Shown here piece after piece: positions 1-7,944 of a stretch of 64,000 nucleotides of DNA. The first letter of the stretch is position 1; each line of letters opens with the position of its first letter. Origin of the DNA: Methylotenera_A sp046594885 (GTDB lineage Bacteria; Pseudomonadota; Gammaproteobacteria; Burkholderiales; Methylophilaceae); NCBI GenBank assembly GCA_046594885.1, contig JBKJRD010000088.1, positions 1 through 64,000 on the forward strand, in the 5' to 3' direction. The notes below the pieces were generated by a model, which worked only from the letters and a program-made list of their open reading frames with translations, was not told the DNA's origin and made no database searches. A program made the translations under genes and the position numbers.

Positions 1-5
1 ACCAA

Positions 6-2333
6 CTATTGTGATTCATGATGTTTCAACCGCAGTGCATTGGCAATTACCGAAACCGAACTTAAACTCATCGCCAAAGCAGCGATCATGGGAGAGAGCA
101 ACCAACCTGTAAACGGATAAAGCACACCTGCAGCTAATGGCACACCTAACCCGTTATAAACAAATGCAAATCCTAAGTTTTGTTTCATATTGGCAATGGT
201 ATCTTCAGAAATGGTTCGCGTTTGCGCAATACCACGCAAGTCTCCTTTAACGAGTGTGACTTGTGCACTATTCATTGCGACGTCAGTACCCGTACCCATT
301 GCCACACCCACATCCGCTTTGGCTAACGCAGGGGCATCGTTAATACCATCTCCTGCCATTGCCACAATGTGTCCTTCACGCTGTAACTTTTCTACCAATG
401 CAAGTTTGTCTGCAGGCTTAACTTCTCCGTAAACTTCATCAATACCCAACTTGGCGGCCACTGACTTTGCCGTCATCAATCCATCGCCTGTCGCCATAAT
501 GACGCGCATGCCAGATGCTTTTAAAGTTTCTAATGCCTCGGCTGTGCTTTCTTTAATTGGATCTGAAACGGATAGCAACCCTGCTACCTTAGCATCTACT
601 GCTAGATACATCACACTTGCGCCTGTAGCACGCAATTCTTCTGCTTGTACATTTAATGATTCAATTTGAACATTAAGTTGAGTCATCAACGCAGTATTAC
701 CTAGCGCCAGTTGCCTACCATTAACACTACCTCTCACTCCAATACCCGTACTGGATTCAAAGCCTTCAACTTTATCAATCACCAAACCCTTTTCACGTGC
801 GGCTTTCACAATGGCATCAGCTAAAGGATGCTCACTCCCTTGGTCAAGACTGGCTGCTAGGCAAAGTACTTCGTCTTCGCTATAGCCTGACTCTGCTACG
901 GCGAGATTAAAGCGCGGTTTACCTTCAGTGAGCGTACCAGTCTTGTCTACGATTAAAGTATCCACTTTGCGGAAGTTTTCAATGGCAGCTGCATCGCGGA
1001 ACAGAATACCTTGCGTTGCAGCCTTACCTGTAGCGACCATAATGGACATTGGCGTAGCTAAACCAAGCGCACAAGGACAGGCTATGATGAGGACAGCGAC
1101 TGCGTTGATTAAGCCAAATACCCAACTAGGCTCTGGCCCAAAAAACCCCCAAACGACAAAAGTCAGCAGTGCAATAGCAACAACAGTGATAACAAAATAA
1201 CCAGCCACTTGATCTGCCATGCGTTGCATGGGCGCTTTGGAACGTTGCGCCTGGATGACCATCTGCACAATACTAGCCAATACGGTTTGCGAACCTACTT
1301 TTTCTGAACGCATGACCAATGCGCCGTTGGTATTTAATGTGGCACCAATCAGCTTATCACCAATACCTTTTGTGACTGGCATCGGTTCTCCTGTGAGCAT
1401 GGATTCATCCACGGCGCTACCACCCTCAGTCACCACGCCATCAACAGGGATTTTTTCGCCTGGACGTATCCGTAACATGTCACCCACATGCACATGGGTG
1501 AGAGGCACATCTTCTTCAATGCCATTTGCATTAATCCTACGAGCAGTTTTAGGTGATAAACCAAGCAAGGATTTAATGGCAGCTGAAGTTTGTGAACGTG
1601 CTTTAAGTTCTAAAATTTGACCAAGTAACGTGAGTGAAATAATGACTGCCGCCGCTTCAAAATAGACGGCTACACGCCCCATCGCCATAAACGATGCAGG
1701 GAATACATTTGGTGCAACCGTAGCCACAACGCTATAAATAAATGCTGCTGCAGTGCCCAATCCTATTAATGTCCACATATTCGGGCTGCGATTAATTATT
1801 GACTGAAAACCGCGTTCAAAAAATGGCCAACCTGCCCACAACACGATAGGTAGCGACAGTACGAGTTCAATCCAGCTTTGCGTGACCATTTCAAACCATT
1901 GCATACGGTGTCCAACCATAGCCAAGAGTGTAACAATGATGGTAAGTGGTAGCGTCCAAATGAAACGTCGTTTAAAGTCCAGCAGCTCTGGACTCTCGCT
2001 ATCTTCTAAACTAGGCATTTCCAGCTCTAGTGCCATACCGCATTTAGGGCAAGCTCCAGCATGGTCTTGTTGAATCTCCGGGTGCATCGGACAGATGTAA
2101 ATTGACCCTGCAGGCACTGGGTCTGTCTGTATAGATTTCGCTTCTGGCGCTGCGTTAGTCGCACTTAAATCTTTATCCGCAAACTTCGCAGGATCGGCCA
2201 CAAATTTTGTTTTGCATCCAGCACTACAAAAGTAAACCGGCTTACCTTTGTAATTGAACATATGCGGAGATTGTGCTATAACCGTCATACCACAGACCGG
2301 GTCTTTCAACGTTTGCTCAACTGGATTAAACAT
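6..2333 (-). CDS. copA: Copper-translocating P1B-type ATPase with N-terminal YHS and heavy-metal-binding domains
   Basis: This is an inner-membrane pump that exports Cu(I) using ATP. At 775 residues the order is: a YHS domain with DPVCGM at 11-16 and CSAGC near 36-40; a short heavy-metal-binding domain with CPMHP at 81-85 and CPKCGM at 95-100; then the P-type core. The core shows TGEP (314-317), the metal-site CPC in the membrane (419-421), the phosphorylation motif DKTGT (463-467) and GDGIND in the hinge region. A usual N-terminal HMA domain is missing; the small chaperone gene just upstream could supply that function. The stop lies at the window edge but is complete. The pair is separated by 35 bases and is probably one transcript. 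No clear ribosome site is visible before the ATG. A silver or related metal substrate cannot be excluded. Confidence 0.95.
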   Translation of the reverse strand: MFNPVEQTLKDPVCGMTVIAQSPHMFNYKGKPVYFCSAGCKTKFVADPAKFADKDLSATNAAPEAKSIQTDPVPAGSIYICPMHPEIQQDHAGACPKCGMALELEMPSLEDSESPELLDFKRRFIWTLPLTIIVTLLAMVGHRMQWFEMVTQSWIELVLSLPIVLWAGWPFFERGFQSIINRSPNMWTLIGLGTAAAFIYSVVATVAPNVFPASFMAMGRVAVYFEAAAVIISLTLLGQILELKARSQTSAAIKSLLGLSPKTARRINANGIEEDVPLTHVHVGDMLRIRPGEKIPVDGVVTEGGSAVDESMLTGEPMPVTKGIGDKLIGATLNTNGALVMRSEKVGSQTVLASIVQMVIQAQRSKAPMQRMADQVAGYFVITVVAIALLTFVVWGFFGPEPSWVFGLINAVAVLIIACPCALGLATPMSIMVATGKAATQGILFRDAAAIENFRKVDTLIVDKTGTLTEGKPRFNLAVAESGYSEDEVLCLAASLDQGSEHPLADAIVKAAREKGLVIDKVEGFESSTGIGVRGSVNGRQLALGNTALMTQLNVQIESLNVQAEELRATGASVMYLAVDAKVAGLLSVSDPIKESTAEALETLKASGMRVIMATGDGLMTAKSVAAKLGIDEVYGEVKPADKLALVEKLQREGHIVAMAGDGINDAPALAKADVGVAMGTGTDVAMNSAQVTLVKGDLRGIAQTRTISEDTIANMKQNLGFAFVYNGLGVPLAAGVLYPFTGWLLSPMIAALAMSLSSVSVIANALRLKHHESQ

Positions 2334-2368
2334 AGATGTAACGCGCCAGTAATGTCGCTATGTATCAT

Positions 2369-2620
2369 TTATTCGCAACAGCCCTTACGTTGAGGTTCGT
2401 GATTAGTTTTGGATGGATTTACACCATAACCCGCTTTTATGACAGCTGATTTTAATTGTTCTAGATTAGTTAATTTCTCGTCATAAATCACTGTCGCTTG
2501 ATTTTCTGATAATGAAACGATTACCTCATTAACCCCAGTTACTGTTTCAAGTGTTTTAGTCACATTACTTGTACAGCCGCCACATGTCATGCCTGCTACT
2601 TTAAATTGTGCTGTTAGCAT
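2369..2620 (-). CDS. copZ: CopZ-like heavy-metal-associated (HMA) chaperone
   Basis: This small cytoplasmic copper carrier probably delivers Cu(I) to the neighbouring ATPase. It has one HMA fold with the metal motif GMTCGGC near the start, and a C-terminal tail ending in GCCE that adds two more cysteines. An ATG at 2635 is in frame, but the ATG at 2620 is preceded by GAGGA at a spacing of about 8 bases, so the shorter form (83 residues) is preferred. The shorter start also gives the usual short lead into the HMA domain. I looked for a CueR-type dyad upstream and saw none. Confidence 0.9.
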   Translation of the reverse strand: MLTAQFKVAGMTCGGCTSNVTKTLETVTGVNEVIVSLSENQATVIYDEKLTNLEQLKSAVIKAGYGVNPSKTNHEPQRKGCCE

Positions 2621-3069
2621 GGTGAAATTCCTCATATAAAAATAAGTCTTGATTAATTAACTAGTATTCCTTAAGCGTAGTCTGTTCGGCAACACTCTTA
2701 ACAAATGTATTGCAATATTATTAACGAGGTTAGTGGTCGAGTTTTAGAGTTATTAATCTGCCAATGCCTAATTGGATCAATGTCCAGCATGCCCAGTTGG
2801 GTTGCGTATATTCATTTTTGCATCACCCTCTAGAATTTTTTGGTATTTACTGCTCTTCAAGCGAAGTTGAGCGAAAGTTGGATTGAGTAAATTCAGGATT
2901 TTTTTAATGACAGAAGAACAGATGGCTAAAAGTTGTATCACATTTGCAGAAAGTGCTCACGGACGAGAGTATAAATAAGAATGCTCAGCAAATAATGATT
3001 CTATTTTATTCACTAAAGATTCAACACCAATTGTTCAGTTAAACCATAACCCGATAATCTATATGCTGT
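2621..3069. other. Gap without a supported gene
   Basis: This AT-rich stretch separates the copper genes from the phosphatase relic. A 23-codon open frame on the + strand near 2907-2978 has no ribosome site and is not called. From about 3015 onward the bases weakly resemble the alkaline phosphatase gene near 16110 (15 of 19 matches by eye over the first 19 bases), so the relic may start here. I see nothing else. Confidence 0.5.
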
Positions 3070-3183
3070 AAGCATGGAGCAGAAAACGTGGCTTTTTTTC
3101 AGGATGGGCCCAAAGCGCACTTATTGCAAGGCGCGCTGAGTAGTCGTAGATTTTTTACGTGATGAAAGATGTGCTGTGTTTGT
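3070..3183 (+). pseudogene. Decayed 3' fragment of an alkaline phosphatase gene
   Basis: About 113 bases match the last part of the intact alkaline phosphatase gene at roughly 16184-16298. Shared words include CATGGAGCAGAA, TATTGCAAGGCG, GTGATGAAAGATG and the final TTTGTAA stop. The fragment has a one-base loss in the T-run, a one-base gain just after it, and another one-base loss further on, so it cannot encode the protein. No start or catalytic region is present. It is either the stump of a second phosphatase gene or a partial duplication of the 14.7-16.3 kb locus that has since decayed. Transfer or rearrangement in this region is inferred, not shown. Confidence 0.8.
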
Positions 3184-3263
3184 AAAAATAACATTATAGT
3201 AGCTCACGCCTAATCTGACAGTTACCGAATTTTTAGGATGTCTTTCAGCATAGAAGACCTAAT

Positions 3264-3686
3264 TTAATACTTATCCAACCAAGTTTGAGTTTTACCCATC
3301 TTCCCTGCCGTCTTTTTGCATTCACTGCAAAGCAACTCATAAGGATTGCTTCTTGATCTATATCTAATTCCCTCTCCACACACTGTGCACGTACTTGCAG
3401 AGTCAGAACGTGCTTTATCAATAGCTCTCCACACAAACACTTCTTTTGTAGGCTTATCAATCTCGAAATTTACTTCCAATAACGAAAAGTGATCATTTAC
3501 TCTAGTGATGCTTATTGGATGGTTTTTAATACAAACAATAAGTTCTTTAACGATATTTCTCCAACCTACTGGAAAACGAGGGTGTTCGTAAAAGCGAATA
3601 TTAATCTTAGTGTTTTCACATAATTTTCTAATATAACTGTCTGGATCAAAGGTTTCTTCCATTGAATCAATTAATAAATCCGACAC
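3264..3686 (-). CDS. Small zinc-ribbon protein of unknown function, coupled to the AAA+ gene
   Basis: I do not recognise a named family. The 140-residue protein has a hydrophobic GW-x2-IV-x2-LI helix near 41-51, a beta-rich middle, and a C-terminal four-cysteine zinc ribbon (C100, C103, C120, C123) followed by a basic tail. The layout recalls small zinc-ribbon proteins common in phages and other mobile elements; that is an impression, not a match. An ATG at 3773 is in frame, but a GTG at 3686 is preceded by AAGGAG at good spacing and is chosen. It overlaps the end of the AAA+ gene by 20 bases, so the two are translationally linked and probably act together. Confidence 0.75.
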   Translation of the reverse strand: MSDLLIDSMEETFDPDSYIRKLCENTKINIRFYEHPRFPVGWRNIVKELIVCIKNHPISITRVNDHFSLLEVNFEIDKPTKEVFVWRAIDKARSDSASTCTVCGEGIRYRSRSNPYELLCSECKKTAGKMGKTQTWLDKY

Positions 3687-4626
3687 GATATTTCTCCTTT
3701 CCAAAACTTGGTAGATCACTAATAATAATTGATTCGCGATGATTACGAATAGCCTTGAACGCCGCTTCTTCAATAGCTAATTTGACAGTCCTTGGTGATT
3801 GTTTTGCCAGAAAATCGATGACTGTAGCATTTAATGAATTATCTAAAAACTTTCCATAAGATTTGTTTTGCACTACATGATTATAAATACTGATAATGAC
3901 TGTTGGCATCAATTCAGGACTGGGCTGTGAGATGTCAAAAATACGCATTCTTGATTGAATGGGTGCGGGAATTTGGTTTGCGTAGTTGCCAGTCGCAATC
4001 CAGATGATTTTGCTTGCATCTAGTTCAAATTCTAACGCTTCATCTATAAAACGTTTGGCTGAATGAGATTCTAATAAGCTATAAAAAACATTCATGGGAT
4101 TAAATCTGGACTCTAAAGGTGGTGCTTTATCGATTTCATCAATCAAAATGATTGGATTAGCGGCCTCACTACTGGCAAGCGTATTAGCGATGAAACCAGT
4201 CGAACCTTCAGACCATTGCAAATTACCACCGCTTAAACCAAATGAGGAACTTGTGGTTGCTAAAGATATTTCATAAAAGGGAAGATTGATACATTTCGCA
4301 AATTCGCTAGCAAAATAGGTCTTACCCAATCCAGGATCACCTTGTAACAAAATGGGTTGTGCTTCAAAGGGAAGGCCTAATCTGTCAAGTGTAATGATTG
4401 AGTTTTCGTAAAAATCGATGACTTGTTTAAAATGTGGAAAATTTTGCCGTAGTACGTTTAATTCCACATCTTTAGAAACGGTTCTCAACGTCCGCTCAGG
4501 ATTCCAAAGATTTTTTAGAGGTAATGCGATACGACTTTTAATATCATCAGAGCGATTTTTTAATTCATCTACTCGTTTTTTTACGTTATTAAAATCCGCT
4601 ATTGGATAATTTTGATTTGAACACAT
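3667..4626 (-). CDS. Stand-alone Lon-like AAA+ ATPase without protease domain
   Basis: The 319-residue protein resembles the AAA+ module of Lon: Walker A GDPGLGKT at 96-103, Walker B IILIDE at 159-164 followed by IDKAP, sensor 1 ATGN at 211-214, an arginine-finger SRMR near 225-228 and a sensor-2-like RTVKLAIEEA near 279-288. It ends soon after the lid, so the Ser/Lys protease domain and the Lon N-terminal domain are absent. It therefore probably remodels or loads a partner rather than degrading it. The ATG has a strong AAGGAG site. It overlaps the zinc-ribbon gene downstream, giving a two-gene unit. It lies between a phosphatase relic and a 109-bp element, which suggests acquired DNA. No substrate can be named. 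Confidence 0.85.
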   Translation of the reverse strand: MCSNQNYPIADFNNVKKRVDELKNRSDDIKSRIALPLKNLWNPERTLRTVSKDVELNVLRQNFPHFKQVIDFYENSIITLDRLGLPFEAQPILLQGDPGLGKTYFASEFAKCINLPFYEISLATTSSSFGLSGGNLQWSEGSTGFIANTLASSEAANPIILIDEIDKAPPLESRFNPMNVFYSLLESHSAKRFIDEALEFELDASKIIWIATGNYANQIPAPIQSRMRIFDISQPSPELMPTVIISIYNHVVQNKSYGKFLDNSLNATVIDFLAKQSPRTVKLAIEEAAFKAIRNHRESIIISDLPSFGKEKYRVGFIN

Positions 4627-4641
4627 GACCGCTCCTTAAGC

Positions 4642-4658
4642 CGTCATGATGAATGACG
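4642..4658. promoter_or_regulatory. Short dyad upstream of the AAA+ gene, possible operator
   Basis: CGTCAT, five bases, then ATGACG forms a perfect 6-bp inverted repeat 16 bases before the ATG of the AAA+ gene. Its position fits an operator or a 5' leader hairpin. No regulator gene adjoins it. Confidence 0.3.
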
Positions 4659-4864
4659 ACTAATTGATTAAATAAACAGGAAAGGAATTGCTATGATTTA
4701 GCGATCGTCCTGTGGAGCCAATGCGTTTTAAATAAAGCGCAGGGTGTTTAGTTGATGATGAAAAATAAGTAAGCATGAATGAAATGTTATAGATTGCAGA
4801 AGGACTCTGTCAACAATAAATATAGCCTTAACTTATTGTTTTTGTTTAAAAATATTTTGGAAAA

Positions 4865-4973
4865 TGTAGGATTATCTAGAAAAATGGGACACTTAAGTCA
4901 AGCCGTCTCATTTAAGTAGTACTAAGTTGTTGATTTGTGGGGAGTGAAAAATTGAAACAAATGGGATCCTACA
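4865..4973. repeat. 109-bp inverted-repeat-ended element, copy A
   Basis: The element is bounded by TGTAGGA and TCCTACA, a perfect 7-bp terminal inverted repeat. An inner GGGAC (4886-4890) and GTCTC (4905-4909) form a second near-inverted repeat. A second copy of the same length lies at 16432-16540; ungapped hand alignment gives about 67 of 109 identical positions, concentrated at both ends. It is too short to encode a protein. The TGT...ACA ends are common to many transposable elements, so a miniature mobile element is one reading; a structured RNA or terminator-like unit is another. Confidence 0.6.
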
Positions 4974-5052
4974 AATTGTGTAGTTTCCAGCTGATTTTAG
5001 AGTTTTCTAAAATTTCTAGATTTTCTAAACTATAAATTTAAAATTCAGAACG

Positions 5053-5083
5053 AAAAACTAAAGGCTCGCATATGAGCCTTTAG
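5053..5083 (-). terminator. Intrinsic terminator on the minus strand
   Basis: A perfect 10-bp stem, CTAAAGGCTC with GAGCCTTTAG around a six-base loop, is followed on the minus strand by TTTTT. It would end transcripts coming from the truncated small gene and possibly from the AraC gene. Confidence 0.75.
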
Positions 5084-5213
5084 CCTATTATTAAACCTAA
5101 AGTGTAACTACTGAGTTAGCCAATCTCTTTTCATGTCCAAAAAGAGTTGTTTAGTAACGTTGTTCAATACCATAAAGCAACATTTTTAATTCATCATCAG
5201 TTGAAATATTAAA

Positions 5214-5429
5214 CTAGTTAGTTTTCCCATCGAACTTTCGTTTCGCTTCACAAAAACTCTCAATGTAGGAGTACATCTCCAATTTTTCTGGTTCAGTCAA
5301 TTTTGTTAATGTTGCGATTGCTAAATCTATGCGTTTACGATTAGGCTTGGAGTTATTTTTGGAAGTAAAAATTCTCTCTGGACTTCCCAGAATTTCATAG
5401 ACGTTTATTAGTTTCCTGTTTGTAACGCT
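5214..5429 (-). pseudogene. 5'-truncated small gene of unknown function
   Basis: An open frame of 71 codons runs from just after a TGA at 5430-5432 to a TAG, but has no ATG, GTG or TTG near its beginning. Its last 45 residues look like real protein: a basic stretch (KPNRKR), then amphipathic helices with LTEPEKLEMY and FCEAKRK. The first part overlaps the end of an IS3-type relic, so the original start was probably lost when the element inserted or was deleted. A good terminator lies downstream. No family is recognised. Confidence 0.5.
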
Positions 5430-5506
5430 TCAAATGCTATCGGGCTCATCTGGTTTAGATAGCCATGACTGTGCTTACGATTGTACTTAATAGCATGTTG
5501 CTTGCT
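5408..5506 (-). mobile_element. Relic of an IS3-family transposase, C-terminal end only
   Basis: In one frame the bases encode about 32 residues, including YNRKHSHGYL and MSPIAFEAL, which is the typical C-terminal signature of IS3-family OrfB transposases (tyrosine, asparagine and arginine followed by H-S/T-x-LGY-x-SP-x-x-FE). The DDE catalytic region is absent. The relic overlaps the 3' end of the AraC gene and the beginning of the truncated small gene, so an element inserted here and then lost most of its length. The exact ends cannot be set. Confidence 0.65.
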
Positions 5507-6536
5507 GTAACAAGATGCTAGGAGGAAAACCAGTCCAGCGTTTAAAGGATCGGCGGTAATTATTAATGTCGTTAAAGCATAAATAATCTGCAACTTGTTG
5601 GTGGTTATACCCTTTAATTTGATACAAATAAAGTGCCATGTGCTTGCGCGCCATATCTAGCTGAGCTTGAAAATGCGTATTGTGTTTTAGCAGTTTACGT
5701 TTTAGCGAAGCTGGGCTCATGCCAAAAGTTTCTGCAACGCTTTCTAAATTTAACGGTTGCTGAATATTCACGCGTAAATAATCATAAAAATTTGCAATAA
5801 AACTGCTTTGCCAGTTTAAGTCTTGCGCTAAATCAGCTAGCTGAATTCGGCTACCTAGTTCAGCCATTTGTAGGCCAATCGGAGCACTGTTTGGCCATGT
5901 TTGTGTGGCATATGCTAGCGGCAAACTCATCAAGCAAACTTGCTGATTAAATGCAACATCTTGACTTAGATGCACCCAATATTGCTCAATATATCGCGGC
6001 TCATCATATTCAAAATTAAAGCGCCAAGGCAGCTTCTCACCAGCTAACAATTGAGTCATGGCGGCTACTGCAGTCATGCTTGCCTCCATTAAAAAAGGTT
6101 GTTGATGTGTAACGCCGCAGTTATCCGTCCAATAAATAAAACAATGCGTTTCATTTTCAAAATAGCGCGGTGTTAGTAATGGAGATAGTAGCGAGTGGTA
6201 TTGGCAAAAGTGCTGTAAGGCATACCGGCAATTGGGTGCTTGTCGCATTGCTTGGCTAGCAGGTCCATAATAGCCTGGCAACATACGTTGACCAAACAGA
6301 AAGCTGGTGTCATTAGCGTTAAGTAATTTTTGGCAATTTTGTAGCATTACTAAAAATTGCAAAGGACTCATCTTTTTTTGACCAGTGAGCATATCTTCTA
6401 AAAAAAGCTGTGTGCCCCGCAACAAAGAATGGCTGTTTATCCCGCGGGACATTGCTAAATCTAGCATTATAGCGGGCTGGTAATGCGTGTTAATCAACAG
6501 GCTATCGCACTCATAGCCTTGCGCGGCAACTGCCAT
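5487..6536 (-). CDS. AraC-family transcription regulator with arabinose-binding-like N-terminal domain
   Basis: The 349-residue protein has a long N-terminal domain (to about 210) of the kind found in OruR/ArgR-type AraC regulators, then two helix-turn-helix units in the last 100 residues, seen as QPLNLESVAETFGMSPASLK followed by the second recognition region NDINNYRRSFKRWTGFPPS. It is expected to bind DNA in response to a small ligand. It starts five bases after the stop of the degenerate GGDEF gene, so both are one transcript. Its last few residues run into an IS3 relic, so the native C-terminus may have been replaced, but the DNA-binding domain is complete. The target genes are not evident; the divergent phytate locus is one candidate. 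Confidence 0.88.
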   Translation of the reverse strand: MAVAAQGYECDSLLINTHYQPAIMLDLAMSRGINSHSLLRGTQLFLEDMLTGQKKMSPLQFLVMLQNCQKLLNANDTSFLFGQRMLPGYYGPASQAMRQAPNCRYALQHFCQYHSLLSPLLTPRYFENETHCFIYWTDNCGVTHQQPFLMEASMTAVAAMTQLLAGEKLPWRFNFEYDEPRYIEQYWVHLSQDVAFNQQVCLMSLPLAYATQTWPNSAPIGLQMAELGSRIQLADLAQDLNWQSSFIANFYDYLRVNIQQPLNLESVAETFGMSPASLKRKLLKHNTHFQAQLDMARKHMALYLYQIKGYNHQQVADYLCFNDINNYRRSFKRWTGFPPSILLQQATCY

Positions 6537-6541
6537 AATTT

Positions 6542-7531
6542 TTAAGCGTGCTGGCGTTGCTTAAGCGAAATGATGTTGCGTTGCTGCTTTATGCTATCTA
6601 TATTCACATTCACAGCTTTTATTAAGGTTTCAGCATCCCCATTAAGTCCTATGGTGAATGCGACAGTCGCTGACAATAAAATGCGCTGACTTTCACTTTT
6701 GCAATCATTAGGGTTGCCATAATGACTGCCATAAACGGGTGTTGATTTATAAGCTAAGCTAGCAACGGCAGACTGTAATTCTTCGGCAAAAGTTTGGGCA
6801 TGTGCCACGCTACTATTGGGTAAGATAGCTATAAAACGGTCACCCGCTAGGCGGCATAGCAAGTCTTGGTCGCGCAAATTTAGTAGTAATAATTGCGTTA
6901 TAGATTGCAATACGCGATCGCCTTCTTCATGGCCAAAGGTATGGTTAATGTGGCTAAAATTATCAATATCAATTGCTAGTAGCGCGAACATTTGGTTCTT
7001 AGATTTCGCGTCATTGCTGGCAATTTTTACCTGCTCACGTAAGTACTCTGCCCCACCTAGAGGAATTAAACTATCAAACAGCCGATGATCGCGAAAAACG
7101 CGCTCACGCTTTACCATTTGCGCACTAATTGCAATTTCTTCTTTGTGCCAATGATAAATACCTAAAGTGAGTAATATTAATCCTAGCGGAACTGGTGCGC
7201 TTTCTATCCAATTATCCCAAAACACGCTGTTAGGGATAACAATAAATTCATCTAAAAAATCCATCCATGAAGAAAAAATAAAACAACAAATACCGATAGA
7301 AAGTAATAAGGTAATGCGTCCTGCTGGGCGGCTACGTAATAAAAGTAATAGCCAAAATAGCCCCAATAATGCAGTGCCACCTTCTGCGATTACATCCATC
7401 CATTTGATGGTTTGCCACAGCTTTACCTCGCCCGTAATAAAATAAAGATACAAACCAAATAAGACAAATAACACCAAGCCACTTGGAACGAGGAGTTGAT
7501 AATGTGTGGTGGTTTTGGCTATATTTTTCAT
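6542..7531 (-). CDS. Membrane protein with degenerate GGDEF domain
   Basis: The protein has four membrane segments in the first 130 residues, then a GGDEF-fold domain from about 150 to 320. Family landmarks are present (FALLAIDIDNFSHIN near 182-196 and GHEEGD near 200-205), but the signature loop reads AGDRF at 229-233 instead of GGDEF. The catalytic glutamate is replaced by arginine and the first glycine by alanine, so diguanylate cyclase activity is doubtful; it may instead sense nucleotide or act as a scaffold. It is followed after five bases by the AraC regulator, suggesting a signal relayed from membrane to transcription. Confidence 0.85.
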   Translation of the reverse strand: MKNIAKTTTHYQLLVPSGLVLFVLFGLYLYFITGEVKLWQTIKWMDVIAEGGTALLGLFWLLLLLRSRPAGRITLLLSIGICCFIFSSWMDFLDEFIVIPNSVFWDNWIESAPVPLGLILLTLGIYHWHKEEIAISAQMVKRERVFRDHRLFDSLIPLGGAEYLREQVKIASNDAKSKNQMFALLAIDIDNFSHINHTFGHEEGDRVLQSITQLLLLNLRDQDLLCRLAGDRFIAILPNSSVAHAQTFAEELQSAVASLAYKSTPVYGSHYGNPNDCKSESQRILLSATVAFTIGLNGDAETLIKAVNVNIDSIKQQRNIISLKQRQHA

Positions 7532-7944
7532 AAAATTAAGCAGCTTATGTATAAGTTAGAAGGTTGAATGATGATTTTGTGACCAATGACTTTGAACATA
7601 GCCTATATTTATTGCAAAAAAATGACAGTTTTTTGTTTAGTAAAAATTGGTAATAACTGTCAATTTGGCGCACCCAGTTTGTAGTTTGTAATTTAGTAAT
7701 TTATAAAATACTCTTGAAGTTTCTATAGGCACTATTAATTTAAGCCATTGTATTAACCCTAAAAAGCGCTAGAAAACAGTCAATTTAGCTCAGAGAGGTA
7801 CTTTTGTGCGGCAAATAATGCCTTAAACGCGTGGATTTAACGCAACCAATTTTTCTTGTCACAAATCTGCAATACACGCTCTCTAGCATTTGTTCATGTC
7901 ATCAGTCTTTAGCGGCTAAACGAATTTAAAACGGGAGTAATAAA
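7532..7944. promoter_or_regulatory. Divergent control region between the GGDEF gene and the phytate locus
   Basis: This 413-base gap must hold promoters for both directions. A PhoB-box-like stretch lies at 7856-7875: TTGTCAC, four bases, CTGCAAT, with 11-base spacing but an imperfect second half. TGACAG at 7623-7628 and CTGTCA at 7657-7662 form a dyad, and CTGTCAATTT and CAGTCAATTT recur near 7657 and 7776. The receptor ATG is preceded by GGGAG. These sites would fit phosphate control but are weaker than the site before exbB. Confidence 0.4.

Noticed and set aside
2621..2720. CueR-type copper operator upstream of copZ
   Set aside because: No dyad resembling the known operator could be found.
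2907..2978. A 23-codon frame on the + strand as a small gene
   Set aside because: No ribosome site, no recognisable content and poor context.
3667..4626. Lon protease
   Set aside because: Only the AAA+ part is present; the protease domain and N-terminal domain are missing and no frameshift would restore them.
4865..4973. Integron attC site
   Set aside because: The ends do not show the GTTRRRY and RYYYAAC boxes in the right places, and no integrase is nearby.
5408..5593. A 61-codon frame as an independent gene
   Set aside because: Its second half is the end of an IS3 transposase and its first half is the AraC gene read in another frame.
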